Source: Trichoplax adhaerens
Taxonomy: Eukaryota; Placozoa; Uniplacotomia; Trichoplacea; Trichoplacidae
Assembly: GCF_000150275.1 (NCBI RefSeq)
Contig: NW_002060966.1
Coordinates: forward strand, 405,922-469,921
Direction of reading: 5' to 3'
DNA: 64,000 nucleotides
The notes below the pieces were generated by a model. The model was not told the origin of the DNA. It worked only from the letters and a program-made list of their open reading frames with translations, and searched no databases. Below, piece after piece: positions 34,469-46,321 of the stretch (position 1 is its first letter; the number at the start of each line of letters is the position of its first letter). Made by a program: the position numbers and the translations under genes.

Positions 34469-35505
34469 CATGCTCTAGCAACAGTACCGTCGTGTACAAT
34501 GCATAATTCAAGTAGATCGTGTGACCAGAATACTACATCTTGTGTACTGTTTATCGCGGCCGATATCAGGTTTTTAACCGTTTAATCGATTCAAAATTTA
34601 AAAATTGCTATCGCTGCACATTTATCGAATAAGTATTTAATCGTTGTAATAGTCAATATGTCATACAAATATGCTGAGTAAAATATAACAGATACAATGT
34701 GTAGATGATTTACTATCGATCGACGTAAGCACCATTAATCGTATCAAGGAATTACTTGTAATAATGTGATTTAGTAATTATAACGACTGGTGTTCATTCT
34801 AGACTATTTTATTTTCTATTAACTCTCCTAAGGGTAAATGTTAACTTATGATTTGGAAACTGAAGTTGTGAATTTCATATTGTAATGAATACGTATGTAA
34901 AACTGATTTTCATTAGCTACTTAAACGATATATTTCAAGTTTATAAAATTTAAGTTATGGTTATAAATTAAAGAGACGAAAAGTAAGAATTTGACTCAAG
35001 CGTAACTCTTTATAATTAATTTTATTCAATGTAACAATGAAAATACTCATAAAGCTACTTATTTTTAGTTATTTATCACTAACTTGATAATCAATTCTTT
35101 GTGATACCGTGTTAAGATATTGTATTGTTACTTTATCTAATTTTTAAAATTTTACCTTGAGTTTTAATGAAGTTAGATAAGAACAAACCCTGTACGTTTA
35201 TTCTATGATTAAAACTGGGAATATTGTACTAGATAAATATAGTCCTTGTAAATATCACTAACGAATGGCAGAGTGCTACATCTTATCCTGTAAACAATAA
35301 GGTTCGTTCTCTACCTTCTACTGTATATATACTGTGGAAAGATGTCGATTTGGAAGTATAACTGTTATACCGGCTGAATATACGCCCATCGCGGAGCACT
35401 CTCACGCCATTGACTTGATGAATTGGAAATAGATTGGTATCGAGTAATCGCCTTGTAATTGAAGAATTTAAGCCTATATTCATTTTGATCGTATTTTCTG
35501 CTGGA
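34469..35505. other. 3' flank of gene A and 5' flank of relic exon
   Basis: No canonical AATAAA was found close to the stop of gene A. From about 35300 onward the sequence resembles the DNA upstream of gene B exon 1 (a TATATA tract, then ACGCCAT(C/T)GACTT), so it is part of a duplicated PARP4 5' region. The minus-strand 81-codon frame here is chance. Confidence 0.45.
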
Positions 35506-35632
35506 ATAGGAATCTTTTCAAATTGCACCTTTACATAATAAATAACTTATTAGCTTACTTCTAAGAAGAAACAAAAAATACATCGATTAATGGCCGATCA
35601 TCGTAGTACCTTCCCCAAATTAAAAATCAGAG
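35506..35632 (+). pseudogene. Relic of a third PARP4-like first exon
   Basis: This stretch aligns base for base with gene B exon 1 (54810-54938). Shared blocks include TCAAATT…ACCTTT, AAGAAGAAACAA, AATAC(A/G)TCGATTAAT and the donor-side GTAA. The start codon is ATA instead of ATG and there are in-frame stops, so it cannot be translated. Similarity continues into the intron (ATCACCCGGAAGTGAAA-like block at 35648) and upstream. No other exon of this copy was found; it is a 5'-end fragment of a lost or incomplete PARP4 duplicate. Confidence 0.8.
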
Positions 35633-37153
35633 GTAATAATATAATCGTCACCCGGAAGTGAAAAATCTTCTAATTAAAGCAGTGTATACCCTATATGGAT
35701 GTAGGGGTACAATCATTAATTTACATTCTTATTTCAACTTTGAGATTTACAACGTTATCATTTTCTATCAAATCTTCTAATATTGGGTTCTCGAGTTTAT
35801 GTTTCCGTGTAGAAATGACCCATGAATATTTTCATCATTTACGGCATTAAGTTAAAGCACTAGCTGAAGTAAGAATGGATCACTAGAAGAGATTACCTTA
35901 TTTCCTCCAGTCTTCATCGGCTACTTGAATCTTTGATCATAACATATTGCAGTAACTTATAATTGCTCAATATCAGCGCTATATCTACGCGTCTTAAAAT
36001 ATAAACTATTTTTTTTTTATTGACAATCAACACTAGCATATTAAATTAAAATTATTGCGTGAAATCATCAACAATCACGCGCACCTTAGAAGAAGAAATT
36101 TATCTAGCAGTTGCGTCAGTAATTCTTTTAGGTGCTTTTTTATCTTTATTGTTCCTGATATAATTAAATGATTTTCCCCAGGTTAAAATTAGAATTAAAA
36201 AGAAATTGCTCACTGTTGTAAAGCCCAGTTTTAAAAATATTACAAGTGCTAACTATATCATTCTGTGTTTTTTAAACTGACTATGCTTGATTAAAGCTAA
36301 CATCTGTTACTTTGTAGTCTAATTTTATTAGCTCCACCTCTTACTATATAATATAAAATAATTGTGTACGATTTTATTGCCACGGTCCTATGTCGTTCCA
36401 ATCAAGTTGACATGAGTGTTTCTGATTGGCTGAAAAGGGATTACCGTCACTGTAAAAAAAGAGCTTTTCAGAATTTACCGCAAAAGCGAAGAGTGTACAG
36501 AAACTTTACTGTTCAATTACGGGAAAATGCCTTTTTAATCTGAATCATCTGTATGATATCCAAGCTACTAACAAGGCGAGTCTTGTTTTTTATTACAGAT
36601 CATTATATAAACAGTACAATCCTTGCAATCTTATCTAGATAATTTTCATAACTACTACATTAAGAGTGATTATTATGGTAGGATATTAATGTTACAATAC
36701 CACGGTGAATACCATTACCACATAATGAAAACCCAAAATATCGCAAATTAATCAATTAAATTAATCTATCATTACAGTCACAATTTTGTTTTGTACTGTG
36801 TTACACAATATCCAGTATACTGTACTGTAATATACCTTACATTCTTTATATATTATATATATAATAATTCCACCCTATCTTGTAACAATCTAGAACCTTA
36901 AGTTTGCCCAAATTTTTGGTTATTTATTAAAAGAATTGTGCTTTACTTCACAATAATTAGCAAAACATACTTGTACATATATTCGTACACTATAATAATC
37001 CTGCTTTTTTTAAAGTTTACGAATATTTTTTATCCTAAATTTTGCAAGGAAAAAATTTATATTGAAGTGTAAAAAATGTTAAAGAAAGTACACAGCAAAT
37101 TATAATAAAAAAAATCGTCTATATAGTACGGAATAAAATAAATGTTTGTCTTT
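35633..37153. other. Intergenic after relic exon
   Basis: The first ~200 bp still resemble gene B intron 1. The rest is AT-rich, with a short (TA)n tract near 36855 and a pair of abutting hairpins at 36398-36471. No coding exon seen. Confidence 0.45.
36398..36471. other. Two abutting perfect hairpins (possible structured RNA)
   Basis: CCAATCA (36398-36404) pairs with TGATTGG (36423-36429). It is followed directly by CTGAAAAG (36430-36437), which pairs with CTTTTCAG (36464-36471). The local GC content is above its surroundings. No known RNA family recognised; chance is possible. Confidence 0.35.
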
Positions 37154-37675
37154 ACAGCGAACACTATCTTAACTTCAGTTGTCTATAGATTGCATCGTAA
37201 GACAAACATACATTTTTAAATCTTGCACTACCTTATCTTTAGTTATCTATTAACTACATTATTAATTAATAACAGTTAGTAGGTAAACAGTTAATCGACC
37301 GAAGATCAATCGATATAGTACAGTTTAATTGAATACACTTATTATTGGATTTCTCAAAACACATGAAATGTTAAAGCAGGAATTCAGATGAAACTAACAA
37401 CTACGTTCGGTCGAATATTTTATACATTTTAAACAAACGCATGTCATCTTTACGCTAACACTACTATACGTTTAGCCATTTGTAGACCATATTATAAAAC
37501 AACCGTCAGTCTTGACGACTAAGACTATTTTCCATTCAGTCGTTCATAAGTCGTCTGTAAACTTCATTAGAAATAAATGGATATCTTTACGGCTAACACT
37601 ACCTAATCTTCAGTCGCTTATAGACGGCATTATAAAATGAATGCATATCTTTAACGCTAACACTACTTTTAGTAC
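37154..37675. repeat. Degenerate tandem repeat, ~65-bp unit
   Basis: At least five variants of a unit with core CTTTAC(A/G)GCTAACACTACC…TCAGTCGTCTATAGAC…ATTATAAAA. They occur near 37154, 37219, 37450, 37581 and 37649; the last is cut by the start of the adjoining LTR-like element. Confidence 0.7.
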
Positions 37676-37676
37676 C

Positions 37677-38262
37677 TGTTATGGAGCCAAGCTCCAAAAT
37701 AATAAAGGCCTTGTTAATTAAAATATATAATATAAATTGTTGTTTATACCCCACTGGTCTAATAAGCGTTAATGAATACATGTTTATTGATAAGGTTAAT
37801 GTCTAAGTAATTAAATACTAATACCTAAGTGTAAGGCGTAATTTATACTGAGCCTCAAGGCTCTAATTGGCACAAATAAATTTATTATTCTTAATTAGCG
37901 TTAACTTATACTGATTTATGTTAACTTCTTCTATCTAAATTCCTACACTAAACAGCGTAACTAGTTATGTCTAAGATACTAACATATGCACCATCGGCGG
38001 AGGCCGAGACTATATAAATTCGAGCACTAAATTAGCTGTTCAGTTCCTTTTAAAGCATTTTTAGATTCACTTAATCATTTTTGCTAGGAGTTTTCTTAGG
38101 ATATATCTCAATAAAGTAAATTCCTGAAACCTATTACCCGTTGGTAGCTTATCTGTGTAGTCGAGAGTTAGTTCAACTACGATAAATCGCCTAAGTCAGT
38201 TGGGGACACGAGTAGTCGTGACAACAGCGTTTAAGACCTCTTCGAAAAGGTAATTCGTAACA
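37677..38262 (+). mobile_element. Probable solo LTR (586 bp)
   Basis: The element starts TGTTATGG and ends TTCGTAACA, short imperfect inverted ends of the TG…CA type used by LTR retrotransposons. It has a TATA box (CTATATAAATTCGAGC near 38012) and an AATAAA signal near 38111, in the expected promoter-to-polyadenylation order. Flanking 5-mers are GTACC and GTGCC, a one-mismatch candidate target-site duplication. It interrupts the ~65-bp repeat array. No gag or pol sequence is nearby, so it is interpreted as a solo LTR, Ty3-like by its ends. A search for a full-length relative was not possible. Confidence 0.6.
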
Positions 38263-38293
38263 GTGCCATACCTTTACATCCTGTTACGAATTA
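38251..38293. repeat. 13-bp inverted repeat at LTR end
   Basis: TAATTCGTAACAG (38251-38263) and CTGTTACGAATTA (38281-38293) are perfect reverse complements, 17 bp apart. The left arm is the 3' end of the putative LTR, so the right arm may be the tip of a second, inverted insertion. Confidence 0.85.
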
Positions 38294-39489
38294 TAAAATA
38301 CGAAATAATTGACAAGTAAAGTATGAAAAATGGCTAGATAATAAATCAACTGATAATTAACATTATACAAGAACCAAAAAATCTCTTCCTGAGCTGAATT
38401 TCGGACATTAGCCACAATTTTATCATAAAAATAAAGCTACGGGTAGGGCAACAAAATCTGTATTGCTCGCTTTATACAACATGTAAATCACACTAAGAAT
38501 AATTGCATATTTTATAACTGCTCTCTGGTGATTTGATTAGTCAAAAAAGTTCTTTATATCTATAGCGGAACTTCAAAATCGAGGACGAACAACAACACTC
38601 GACGGCGCTCTATTAGCACGATACTTAAATTGTTTACAACATACAGATTATAAAATAAGATGAAGTAAACTTGCAAAACTAAGTAAGCCTTTTCAAATCT
38701 AAGAATCTTCTTCTACTCACTATGTTAACAATAGTATATTTTTGAAACAGCTTCACTACTGTTAGTCAATTGCATAAAAATGATCAAATTTATAGCAATA
38801 AGATAAATATTCGGATATTCATATTCTGATCGTTGTTAGTATCAACACGATTGGTAATTTGTTACCTATTTTGGGTTTGCAACAATGGGACTTTTGGCGA
38901 AAATATTTCCAATGCGTTAATAATTTAATAATCAATCGAGATGGAACAATGGAATATTAATATATATTAGAAATTTCTTGTTTTATTCATTATAAGTAAT
39001 TTCAATAATGATCTATAATTGGAGGGAGATCAGTCATTTCTTCCTATAACCGACTTGATAGATCGTATTGTCTTACAATCAATGAATTGGTTGTCAATCA
39101 CGATCAGTAATGAACAAACTTTTATGATTGAAGTGTAGTTCCCACATGATACAACAATTCGCAGAACTTTCAGACGTATTGTTTTGATTCCATATTTAAG
39201 TAAACGTATGAAATCATGTCAAGTATCTGATCCTACGGGAGCGGTATGTAATATCTTTCAAATACAAAAATACACGATTCGAAAATTATTAATTCATTAA
39301 ATCGCTTAAGGCTATAACTTAAGGCATATCATGATAGTCTGTTCATATCAGCTGGACTGTTGGTGCGTTGACGCTGTAACGTTTAGTAAATGCAAGCATC
39401 CGTTTCCGTGTACCATCCTTTTATTTGGCAAATAGTCATCAGTAAAGCAGTAATTAAAAAAATTACAGATAAAATAGACTCTACAGTTC
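38294..39489. other. Upstream flank of GPCR cluster
   Basis: No gene. Segments near 38750 recur near 48060, and a block near 39080 (GTTGTCAATCACGAT) recurs near 44510, which shows that the GPCR duplication included this flank. Confidence 0.5.
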
Positions 39490-40073
39490 AAGGTAGAAAT
39501 ATTGGAATTAATTGACAAGAAGAGCTTGCAGAATTAGCAATCCATCGACAAAACTTTTGAAATTGATTCCTCTTTCTTGATTTATTTACCACTAACATCG
39601 ATATTGCGGTATTCATTTATGAAAAATTTAAACATTTTAATAGCAAAAGAGCATAACCCTACCAGAAAAGATCAAAATAGCCAAGCAATCGTGTGAAAAA
39701 CTTAAAATTGATTGTATTTTACGATTAATATTGATGATTGATACTGATATTGATAATTCATTAACTGATATTAGACATTGATATTAATTGGCAAGAAGAG
39801 CTTGCAAAGTTAGCTATCCATCGCTGCTGGGACTTTCGAAATTGATTCCTCTTCCCAGATTCCAGCTGTAACTAATATTGATCTTGTGTAAGGTATTCAT
39901 TTCGTAAATTTGGACACTTTATTACCAAAAGAATATAACCTTACAGGAAAAGAGCGAATATAATCAAACTATCGTATCAAAAACTTGAAATTTGTTCTAT
40001 TTGGCGGATAAATATAGACGACTGATACTGATTTTGAGAACCCACTCAGAGCACAAAGAATTTGATATATAAA
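39490..40073 (+). promoter_or_regulatory. Doubled 5' module upstream of GPCR 1
   Basis: Two successive ~280-bp copies (cores at 39512 and 39788) share TTG(A/G)CAAGAAGAGCTTGCA then TTAGC(A/T)ATCCATCG and GAAATTGATTCCTCTT, plus later shared blocks. A third copy lies 330 bp upstream of GPCR 2. The second copy ends at the GPCR 1 ATG. Because they keep the same place before both genes and outlast surrounding decay, they may hold promoter or 5' UTR elements; function is inferred from conservation only. Confidence 0.6.
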
Positions 40074-41198
40074 ATGAACGCTAGCTTTAATGACTTTATT
40101 AACAAGACCCAATCATTTTATAGTAATATTTGGAGCGATATAATTAGACGCACTGAAATCATGCAGCCGGCTTTGACTGTGATGGCCTGCTTATATATTA
40201 TGATCATGGTTATAGCTATACCTGGTAATTCATTAATCTTATGGATTACTTTGGCCAATAGGCACCTGAGGACACCGACAAACTTGATGGTTTGTAATTT
40301 AGCCGTAGCAGGATTGTTGTTAGCAAGCATACAGATACCATTTAAAATTTTTGATCTTTTAAGCCCAATTCAGTCAAGATATTACTATCCGTTTAGCGTT
40401 TCTGTATGCAAGATGACTCTAATGATACCTGGAGTATGTGTTACAGCAATATCGTTTACCTTAATGGCTATTTGCGTCGATCGATATCGTGCGATTGTAA
40501 CTCCGATCAAATTTAAGTTGATAACCCATCCAGTTAAGGTCGCCATTTTTTTGCCATTATGTTGGTTATTTGCTTTCTCGCTTTTGGCGCCTTATGGTGC
40601 TTTTGCAACCATTCACCCATGGTTTGAACAACGCCAAGTTTGTGTTGTAAATTGGATGACTAACCACCATTTGGATATCATCTTCGTTAAAAATAGAATA
40701 GTGTACTTTATACCTTTCTCCAAGATGATCCTCTGGCTATTATTTATTATTCTAGTCTTTCTTGTGCCAACAATCATTATGACAATGTTATACAGCATTG
40801 CCGCTCGAGTGTTGTGGCGTGAAGGGCTAGAAAAGATGCGAATGATGACTTCGATGAGTCTAGAATCCAGTTCGATTAGCCGTGAACGATGTGCTAGCTT
40901 AAGTTTGGATGAGCATCGATTAAAAGCTCGAAAACGAACTATTAAAATTTTGATAGCCTGCTTTATCTTGTTTATTGCCAGCAATTTACCGTATTATACT
41001 TTGCTCACGTTGTTTGAATTTAAATTAATTCAACTTCCAAATTATTTCGTACGTTATGGTCTGATCAATGCATTTGTGCTCTTAAATTATACTTGCATTG
41101 CTTATAATGCCATTATTTATGGCTACTTTAATTATAACTTTCGGCGTAATGCTCCTCGATGGTTTCATTTGAAGAATTATTGTTCACAGTGCAGATGA
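40074..41198 (+). CDS. Rhodopsin-class GPCR 1, intronless (374 aa)
   Basis: Single-exon seven-transmembrane receptor. I chose the ATG at 40074; the frame opens 12 nt earlier only through TTG. N-glycosylation sites N-A-S and N-K-T lie before TM1. Class A marks: G-N in TM1 (51-52), Cys112 and Cys190 for the extracellular disulfide, D-R-Y 136-138, Trp164 in TM4, Pro232 in TM5. Unusual: the TM2 Asp (2.50) is Gly80 in N-L-A-V-A-G, the TM6 motif is S-N-L-P-Y (no Trp), and TM7 has N-A-I-I-Y instead of N-P-x-x-Y. The Cys-rich tail may be palmitoylated. Plasma membrane; ligand unknown. Paralogue at 45145. Confidence 0.9.
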   Translation: MNASFNDFINKTQSFYSNIWSDIIRRTEIMQPALTVMACLYIMIMVIAIPGNSLILWITLANRHLRTPTNLMVCNLAVAGLLLASIQIPFKIFDLLSPIQSRYYYPFSVSVCKMTLMIPGVCVTAISFTLMAICVDRYRAIVTPIKFKLITHPVKVAIFLPLCWLFAFSLLAPYGAFATIHPWFEQRQVCVVNWMTNHHLDIIFVKNRIVYFIPFSKMILWLLFIILVFLVPTIIMTMLYSIAARVLWREGLEKMRMMTSMSLESSSISRERCASLSLDEHRLKARKRTIKILIACFILFIASNLPYYTLLTLFEFKLIQLPNYFVRYGLINAFVLLNYTCIAYNAIIYGYFNYNFRRNAPRWFHLKNYCSQCR

Positions 41199-44100
41199 AT
41201 TAATGCACAAGAGCCGTGATAGGGATTCTATATTGTGGTAGAATGTCAACAATTTGCGGTTGATCAAAAACTACAGATAACTGAAAGTATCTAATGCAAC
41301 TATATTAGATGACTAAAATAAGTAAGAGCTTTTAAATTGGCAGTAATTTGAATTTCCTTACTCTTTATTGATCTTATGTTTTGGTATTGAAATTGAAATA
41401 GAAAGCTAAATCTTATTATACGATTTCAATGATACTACTCTTTCGAACACCACCGTAACTGTATTATTTAACTAATTGATATCTTTAATTTGGAGATGGT
41501 ATGTTGATTCAAATAATTGCGACTTAGTAGTTCGTCGATGATGATGACGAAGTGAAAATAACTTCGAAAATTAACGTAAGAAAGCGTAATTTGGGAATAT
41601 TGAATTTAGTCAATTGCTTACAGTTAATCAGTGTTGTATAACGAATGTTAATGACAATACAAAATGTTTTCAGCTCAGTAAAATAAATTCTCTAGACCTA
41701 TCTGGAAAATGTCGCTAATTCTACGTGTTTTAATTAAGAGTAGTTTTTGCTTGGTTGGTAAAGTAAAGTTAGCATTTTATATTCAAAAGAGCAAGAGAAA
41801 ATCTATGATCATTTGAATAAGTAAGAAATCTGCATACGGTATTAATTCTTAATGTTTAAACTATCGGAAAGATGAAATTATCTAGTAGGAATAAAAATAT
41901 CTAATCATTGTATGGAATTCAAAGGAATCTCATTCTTGCATGATAAATTAATGAATTGCTGATAGAATTTCCAAAACTTTTTGGTGCATGGCTTTTGAAT
42001 AATGAAGCGATAATTACTTCTTACACGACTTGATCGGTTGTGAGATTCTAGCCAATCTTTCATGGTCGATGGTAGAATGGTTTCGAAAATGTGACAAACA
42101 AATTTTAAATATAACAGATAATTAACTGATTTTGTACTAGGAGTTTATCGACTAAGATACATTTACTCTTGCATTTAAAACTGATTCATAATTTAGTTAT
42201 GAGTGCACTGATAGAATAATCTATGCCGTCTATGCCACTAAACCGTTAACAGACTAAATAGTCTGTAGAGCAACAATATTGATTTTAGTTTTTGAAGTAG
42301 TTTAAATTTTCTAGTTATAAATTTCCATTTGTAATAACAGTATTAAACGATAGCTTAGAGAGATTGGAGATATTAATTAATTAACATTTAATGTAACTTA
42401 CCAGTAAACTATGCTTAAGAATACTGTTTCTTGTTTTAGTTATTGCTAACGTTAATACTAAATTTTGGCTACTTAAAAACTAATGAAGTAAATTGTAGAT
42501 GGTGAAGATTTTCATTTATTATAGCAATAGAAAGAAAATACTGAACGCCAGTTAATAATGTAAATAAGTAAGAAAGCACAAATAAAATAAATAGGGTTGA
42601 ATCAAATTGTCATATAGCATTAATAATCGTTATTAGTGCAAATGATTATACGCGTATTTCAATTTAATTTCTTAATTTAATAATTGTATTTAGATCCTTC
42701 TTCAATCATGTTAGCAGGTTTTGCTATATTTGTGCAAATACCTCGAGTGCATTACCAAGTAGGTAATTAATACCGGTATGTAGTAAAGGAATATTAATTT
42801 TGACTGACTGTAGGAATTTCTATGTTTTATGAGCTAACTCTTAACAATTTCAAAAGTAGACTTAAATTTGAGATTACTCGCTTGCTTACGGTATGTCGGC
42901 GATTTGATCATTCAAATTATTTTAATTGATGTACTGCATAAGTTGCTGTCACAAAACAGCTTTGCAACAAGATAACGCAATGTACGATCAATAAGTCAAT
43001 TCCTTGAACCACGTATCAAGGAACCATATCTGCACCATCACAAACACTTTTGCTCTACTAGCAGACTACATAAAGACTTAAACGCCTCGTATTTTACGTT
43101 AAACACTAAGTTTGAGAATTCTCTTTATTCCAATATATACTGCATTTATATACTATTCCTCAATAGTTCATGAGTCATAGTTAATACAATTAACCTCGGA
43201 ATCATTTACTGAATTAGATATTAATTTTAGCTACTGCTCCCTTAATGCAGACAACAGTATTTACGAACATAGACATGTAATGACTAATACAGAATAGTCA
43301 GATTACGATATGTCCTATCACGGAACATTTCCATGATAATTTACAATCTGCCATAAGTAAATTACAATCACAATGATTCGATCTGTAAGTAGATGATTTG
43401 CATTCCCTATTATAACTATTAATTTCAGTATGTGTATAAGTGTCACTGTGATAAAAAGTCAGTGCTATATTAAAACACAGTATATCCAAATCAGAAGTTA
43501 ACTAAATAAGGATAGTCTAATAGAATTATCCTAACATAGATATTTCTACTGTAATACAGTATTTAACACTATAACAGTTGCCAATTAAGATCAGGTGCGA
43601 ACAGCTTTGTAATTAACTTGTGAAATACAACGATAGACAACGCTGAGATTATGCATTGAATAGGCTATATTGTGATAAACTATTTTTCTCAAAAATAGTA
43701 AATGAATTATAGTTTACTGTTATGATATATACAAATCACGAGATTCCAAATTTTAGAAAAATAAGGGCTTTATTGAATCTTTACAAAGATTAACTACACA
43801 CAGCTCTACTTTAGCCGAATACTACTACTAACGACTTCTAGAACGAACTAACAGAATAATCTGAAGTAGCATGCTTTTATACTTTTCGTAGCATTCGTAG
43901 CTACAATCTGTATGGCAACCTTTTACCTTATATTACACATAGTTAAATTATTCTTAGTAAGACTATTCTACTGCGGACCATCATTAATCCAATATGGATA
44001 CGACTACAGTACTTACGTAGACATTATTTACACCAGCCAAAGTACAATGAATTAACCATATCCTAATATATGATTTACAGTTCTATTTTTACCTAAAGCC

Positions 44101-44814
44101 TAATTAGTAACTCAACACCTCACCGTATATAGTCATGTGTACTCTAGCATAGAGTCTATACCACTACAGTCTATAGTTATAGCTACCAAATATCTGTTAG
44201 GATAAATATCTACCGTATATTAAACTTGGCTAACAGTCTACAATCACAATACTAGTTACATTACAACTGTAAACTTGGATTCACAACCTATATCTGGTTT
44301 ATCTTACACTTATTCATATTGTGGCTTCTAATTGAATTATCACAATGTGAATTTTATACTGCTAACGCAAGCTATATATAGTATATAACATTAAATAAAA
44401 ATTTTTATGTTTTATTAACGATAAACAACTTGAATAATAGACCTCCATGTAAAATCCATCGTTTATTTGCGTTACCTTTCTATTAAATCTCATTGGTTTA
44501 ATTGATAAATACGTTGTCAATCACGATAAGGTATGAGCAGCTGGTTTAAATTAACTCCCAAAATATGAATATATGTAATTCAGAGATTATAACTCTATAA
44601 ATGATTTGAAGCTATAAAATAAAGCTAATCACAATTATCTTTTCATATCTGTTTGGCCACGATACATTGTAATTAAAAGTAGAATCATACGTTTTCGTAC
44701 AGTGATTATTTTATTATACAGAAACATATTAAGATAAAGAAGACTCTGTTTTGAAAATTTCGATAGACTGACTCTACGTTTCATAGCAGAGACATTGGTA
44801 TAAACTGACAAGAA
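41199..44814. other. Between GPCR 1 and GPCR 2
   Basis: Positions about 41535-42020 are paralogous to 46540-47050, the 3' flank of GPCR 2 (for example TCTTGCA…GATTGC…CTGATAGAATTT). The rest (42000-44480) is AT-rich without a supported exon; a 63-codon minus frame at 43298-43489 is unsupported. Confidence 0.5.
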
Positions 44815-45144
44815 GAGCTTACAAAATTAGCAACCCATCACGGAAAATTATTGCAATTTATTTCGATTTCTGGACTACTTTTGCGACTTATAATTATATC
44901 AATATTGTGAACGGCATCCAGTAGCAAATTTAGATATTTTGTTATCAATAAAGTATCGTACCATCTTATCAGAAAAGTGCTAAGGCCAAAATTAACTAAT
45001 CGTCTTAAAAGCTTGAAATTTATAAAACTTTATGATCAAGACTCATCGTTAATACCGATATTGAATATCCATTTAGAACACGAAGACTCTATAATATTGA
45101 AATTATCTATCATTTAGACAAATATCACTAAGTAAATCATCAAA
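44815..45144 (+). promoter_or_regulatory. 5' module upstream of GPCR 2
   Basis: Single copy of the module found twice before GPCR 1: GACAAGAAGAGCTTACA, then AATTAGCAACCCATCA and scattered later matches up to the ATG. See the entry at 39490-40073. Confidence 0.55.
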
Positions 45145-46281
45145 ATGAATAACAGCATTAATGACTTCGTGAATAACTCTCAGGCAATCATAAATAATAT
45201 ATCCGGTTATATTGAAAGAATTGAAGTTATACGAACAGCTTTGACCATAATAGCCGTCATATACGTTACGCTAATACTTATAGGTATTCCTGGCAATTTA
45301 TTAATTATATGGATTACTTTGGCTAACAAGCACTTGCGGATACCGATAAATTTATTGGTTTGTAACTTGGCCCTTGCTGGATTGCTAATAGCAAGCTTAC
45401 GAATTCCAATTACAATTTTCGAACTTTTATTCCCCATTCAATTTGCTAATCACTATCCGTTTACTCTTTCAGTCTGCAGATTGTCTGAAATTGTGCCAGG
45501 TGCATGTGTCATAACAATATCTCTTACGTTAATGGCTATTTGTATCGATCGATATCATTCGATTGTACATCCAACAAAGTACAAACTGAGAATGAATCCA
45601 GTTAAGGCCATTATTTTTTTGATATTATGCTGGTTGTTCGCTTTCTCGTTTTGGATACCATATGCATTTTTTATTAGGATTGGTAGCTCTACGAGATATC
45701 GCTATTGCTACACAATTTGGCCTTCAAGTCCGTTATTGGATGTAAGAATTCCTAATTCCGCTTATGGAAATATCATAATACCATACTCAAAAATGATTTA
45801 TTTGCCACTCTATTTCATTCTGATCTTTCTTATCCCAATTACCATTATGACGACATTATATATCATTACTGCTAAAAAATTGTGGCATACAAGGCCTGAA
45901 CATATGTTAACAACAGCGCTTAATAGTACAAAACCCAATGCGACTACTAGTAAACGATCCGATAACATATCTCAGGATGGACATCGACTTCATGCTCGAA
46001 AACGGATCGTTAGAATTTTCATAGCTTGCTTTATCTTATTTATTTTCAGCAATCTGCCATATTACATGATCACAATCTTAATTCAATTTGGATTAATTCC
46101 AGTTTGGAGTGGTAACAGTGAATTTGTACTGTATAGAGTTTTTATTCTCTTGAATTACTCCTGTGTTGCTTATAATGCCATTATTTATGGCTACTTTAAT
46201 TACAACTTTAGACGTAAAGCTCCCCGATGGTTACAGTATAAATGTCCGCAATGTAGATCAGCAAGGCTATCAGCAAAGTAG
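45145..46281 (+). CDS. Rhodopsin-class GPCR 2, intronless (378 aa)
   Basis: Single-exon receptor, paralogous to GPCR 1 over its full length. It keeps G-N in TM1, the TM3 Cys111, D-R-Y (135-137), an extracellular loop 2 Cys (Y-R-Y-C-Y), the TM4 Trp and the TM5 Pro. It shares the same departures: Gly79 for the TM2 Asp (N-L-A-L-A-G), S-N-L-P-Y in TM6 without the toggle Trp, and N-A-I-I-Y in TM7. The third cytoplasmic loop and the N-terminus differ most from GPCR 1. The start is 5071 bp after the GPCR 1 start. The tail ends C-P-Q-C-R-S, again a possible palmitoylation site. Ligand unknown. Confidence 0.9.
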   Translation: MNNSINDFVNNSQAIINNISGYIERIEVIRTALTIIAVIYVTLILIGIPGNLLIIWITLANKHLRIPINLLVCNLALAGLLIASLRIPITIFELLFPIQFANHYPFTLSVCRLSEIVPGACVITISLTLMAICIDRYHSIVHPTKYKLRMNPVKAIIFLILCWLFAFSFWIPYAFFIRIGSSTRYRYCYTIWPSSPLLDVRIPNSAYGNIIIPYSKMIYLPLYFILIFLIPITIMTTLYIITAKKLWHTRPEHMLTTALNSTKPNATTSKRSDNISQDGHRLHARKRIVRIFIACFILFIFSNLPYYMITILIQFGLIPVWSGNSEFVLYRVFILLNYSCVAYNAIIYGYFNYNFRRKAPRWLQYKCPQCRSARLSAK

Positions 46282-46321
46282 AATAATGCCAACAATTTAG
46301 TGTTCATGAATTGTTTTCGCA

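Noticed and set aside
36560-36600. TACTAAC followed by TTACAG, an intron 3' end
   Set aside because: It resembles a branch site and acceptor, but no open exon or homologous coding sequence follows.
40613-40984. 123-codon minus-strand frame
   Set aside because: Antisense shadow of GPCR 1.
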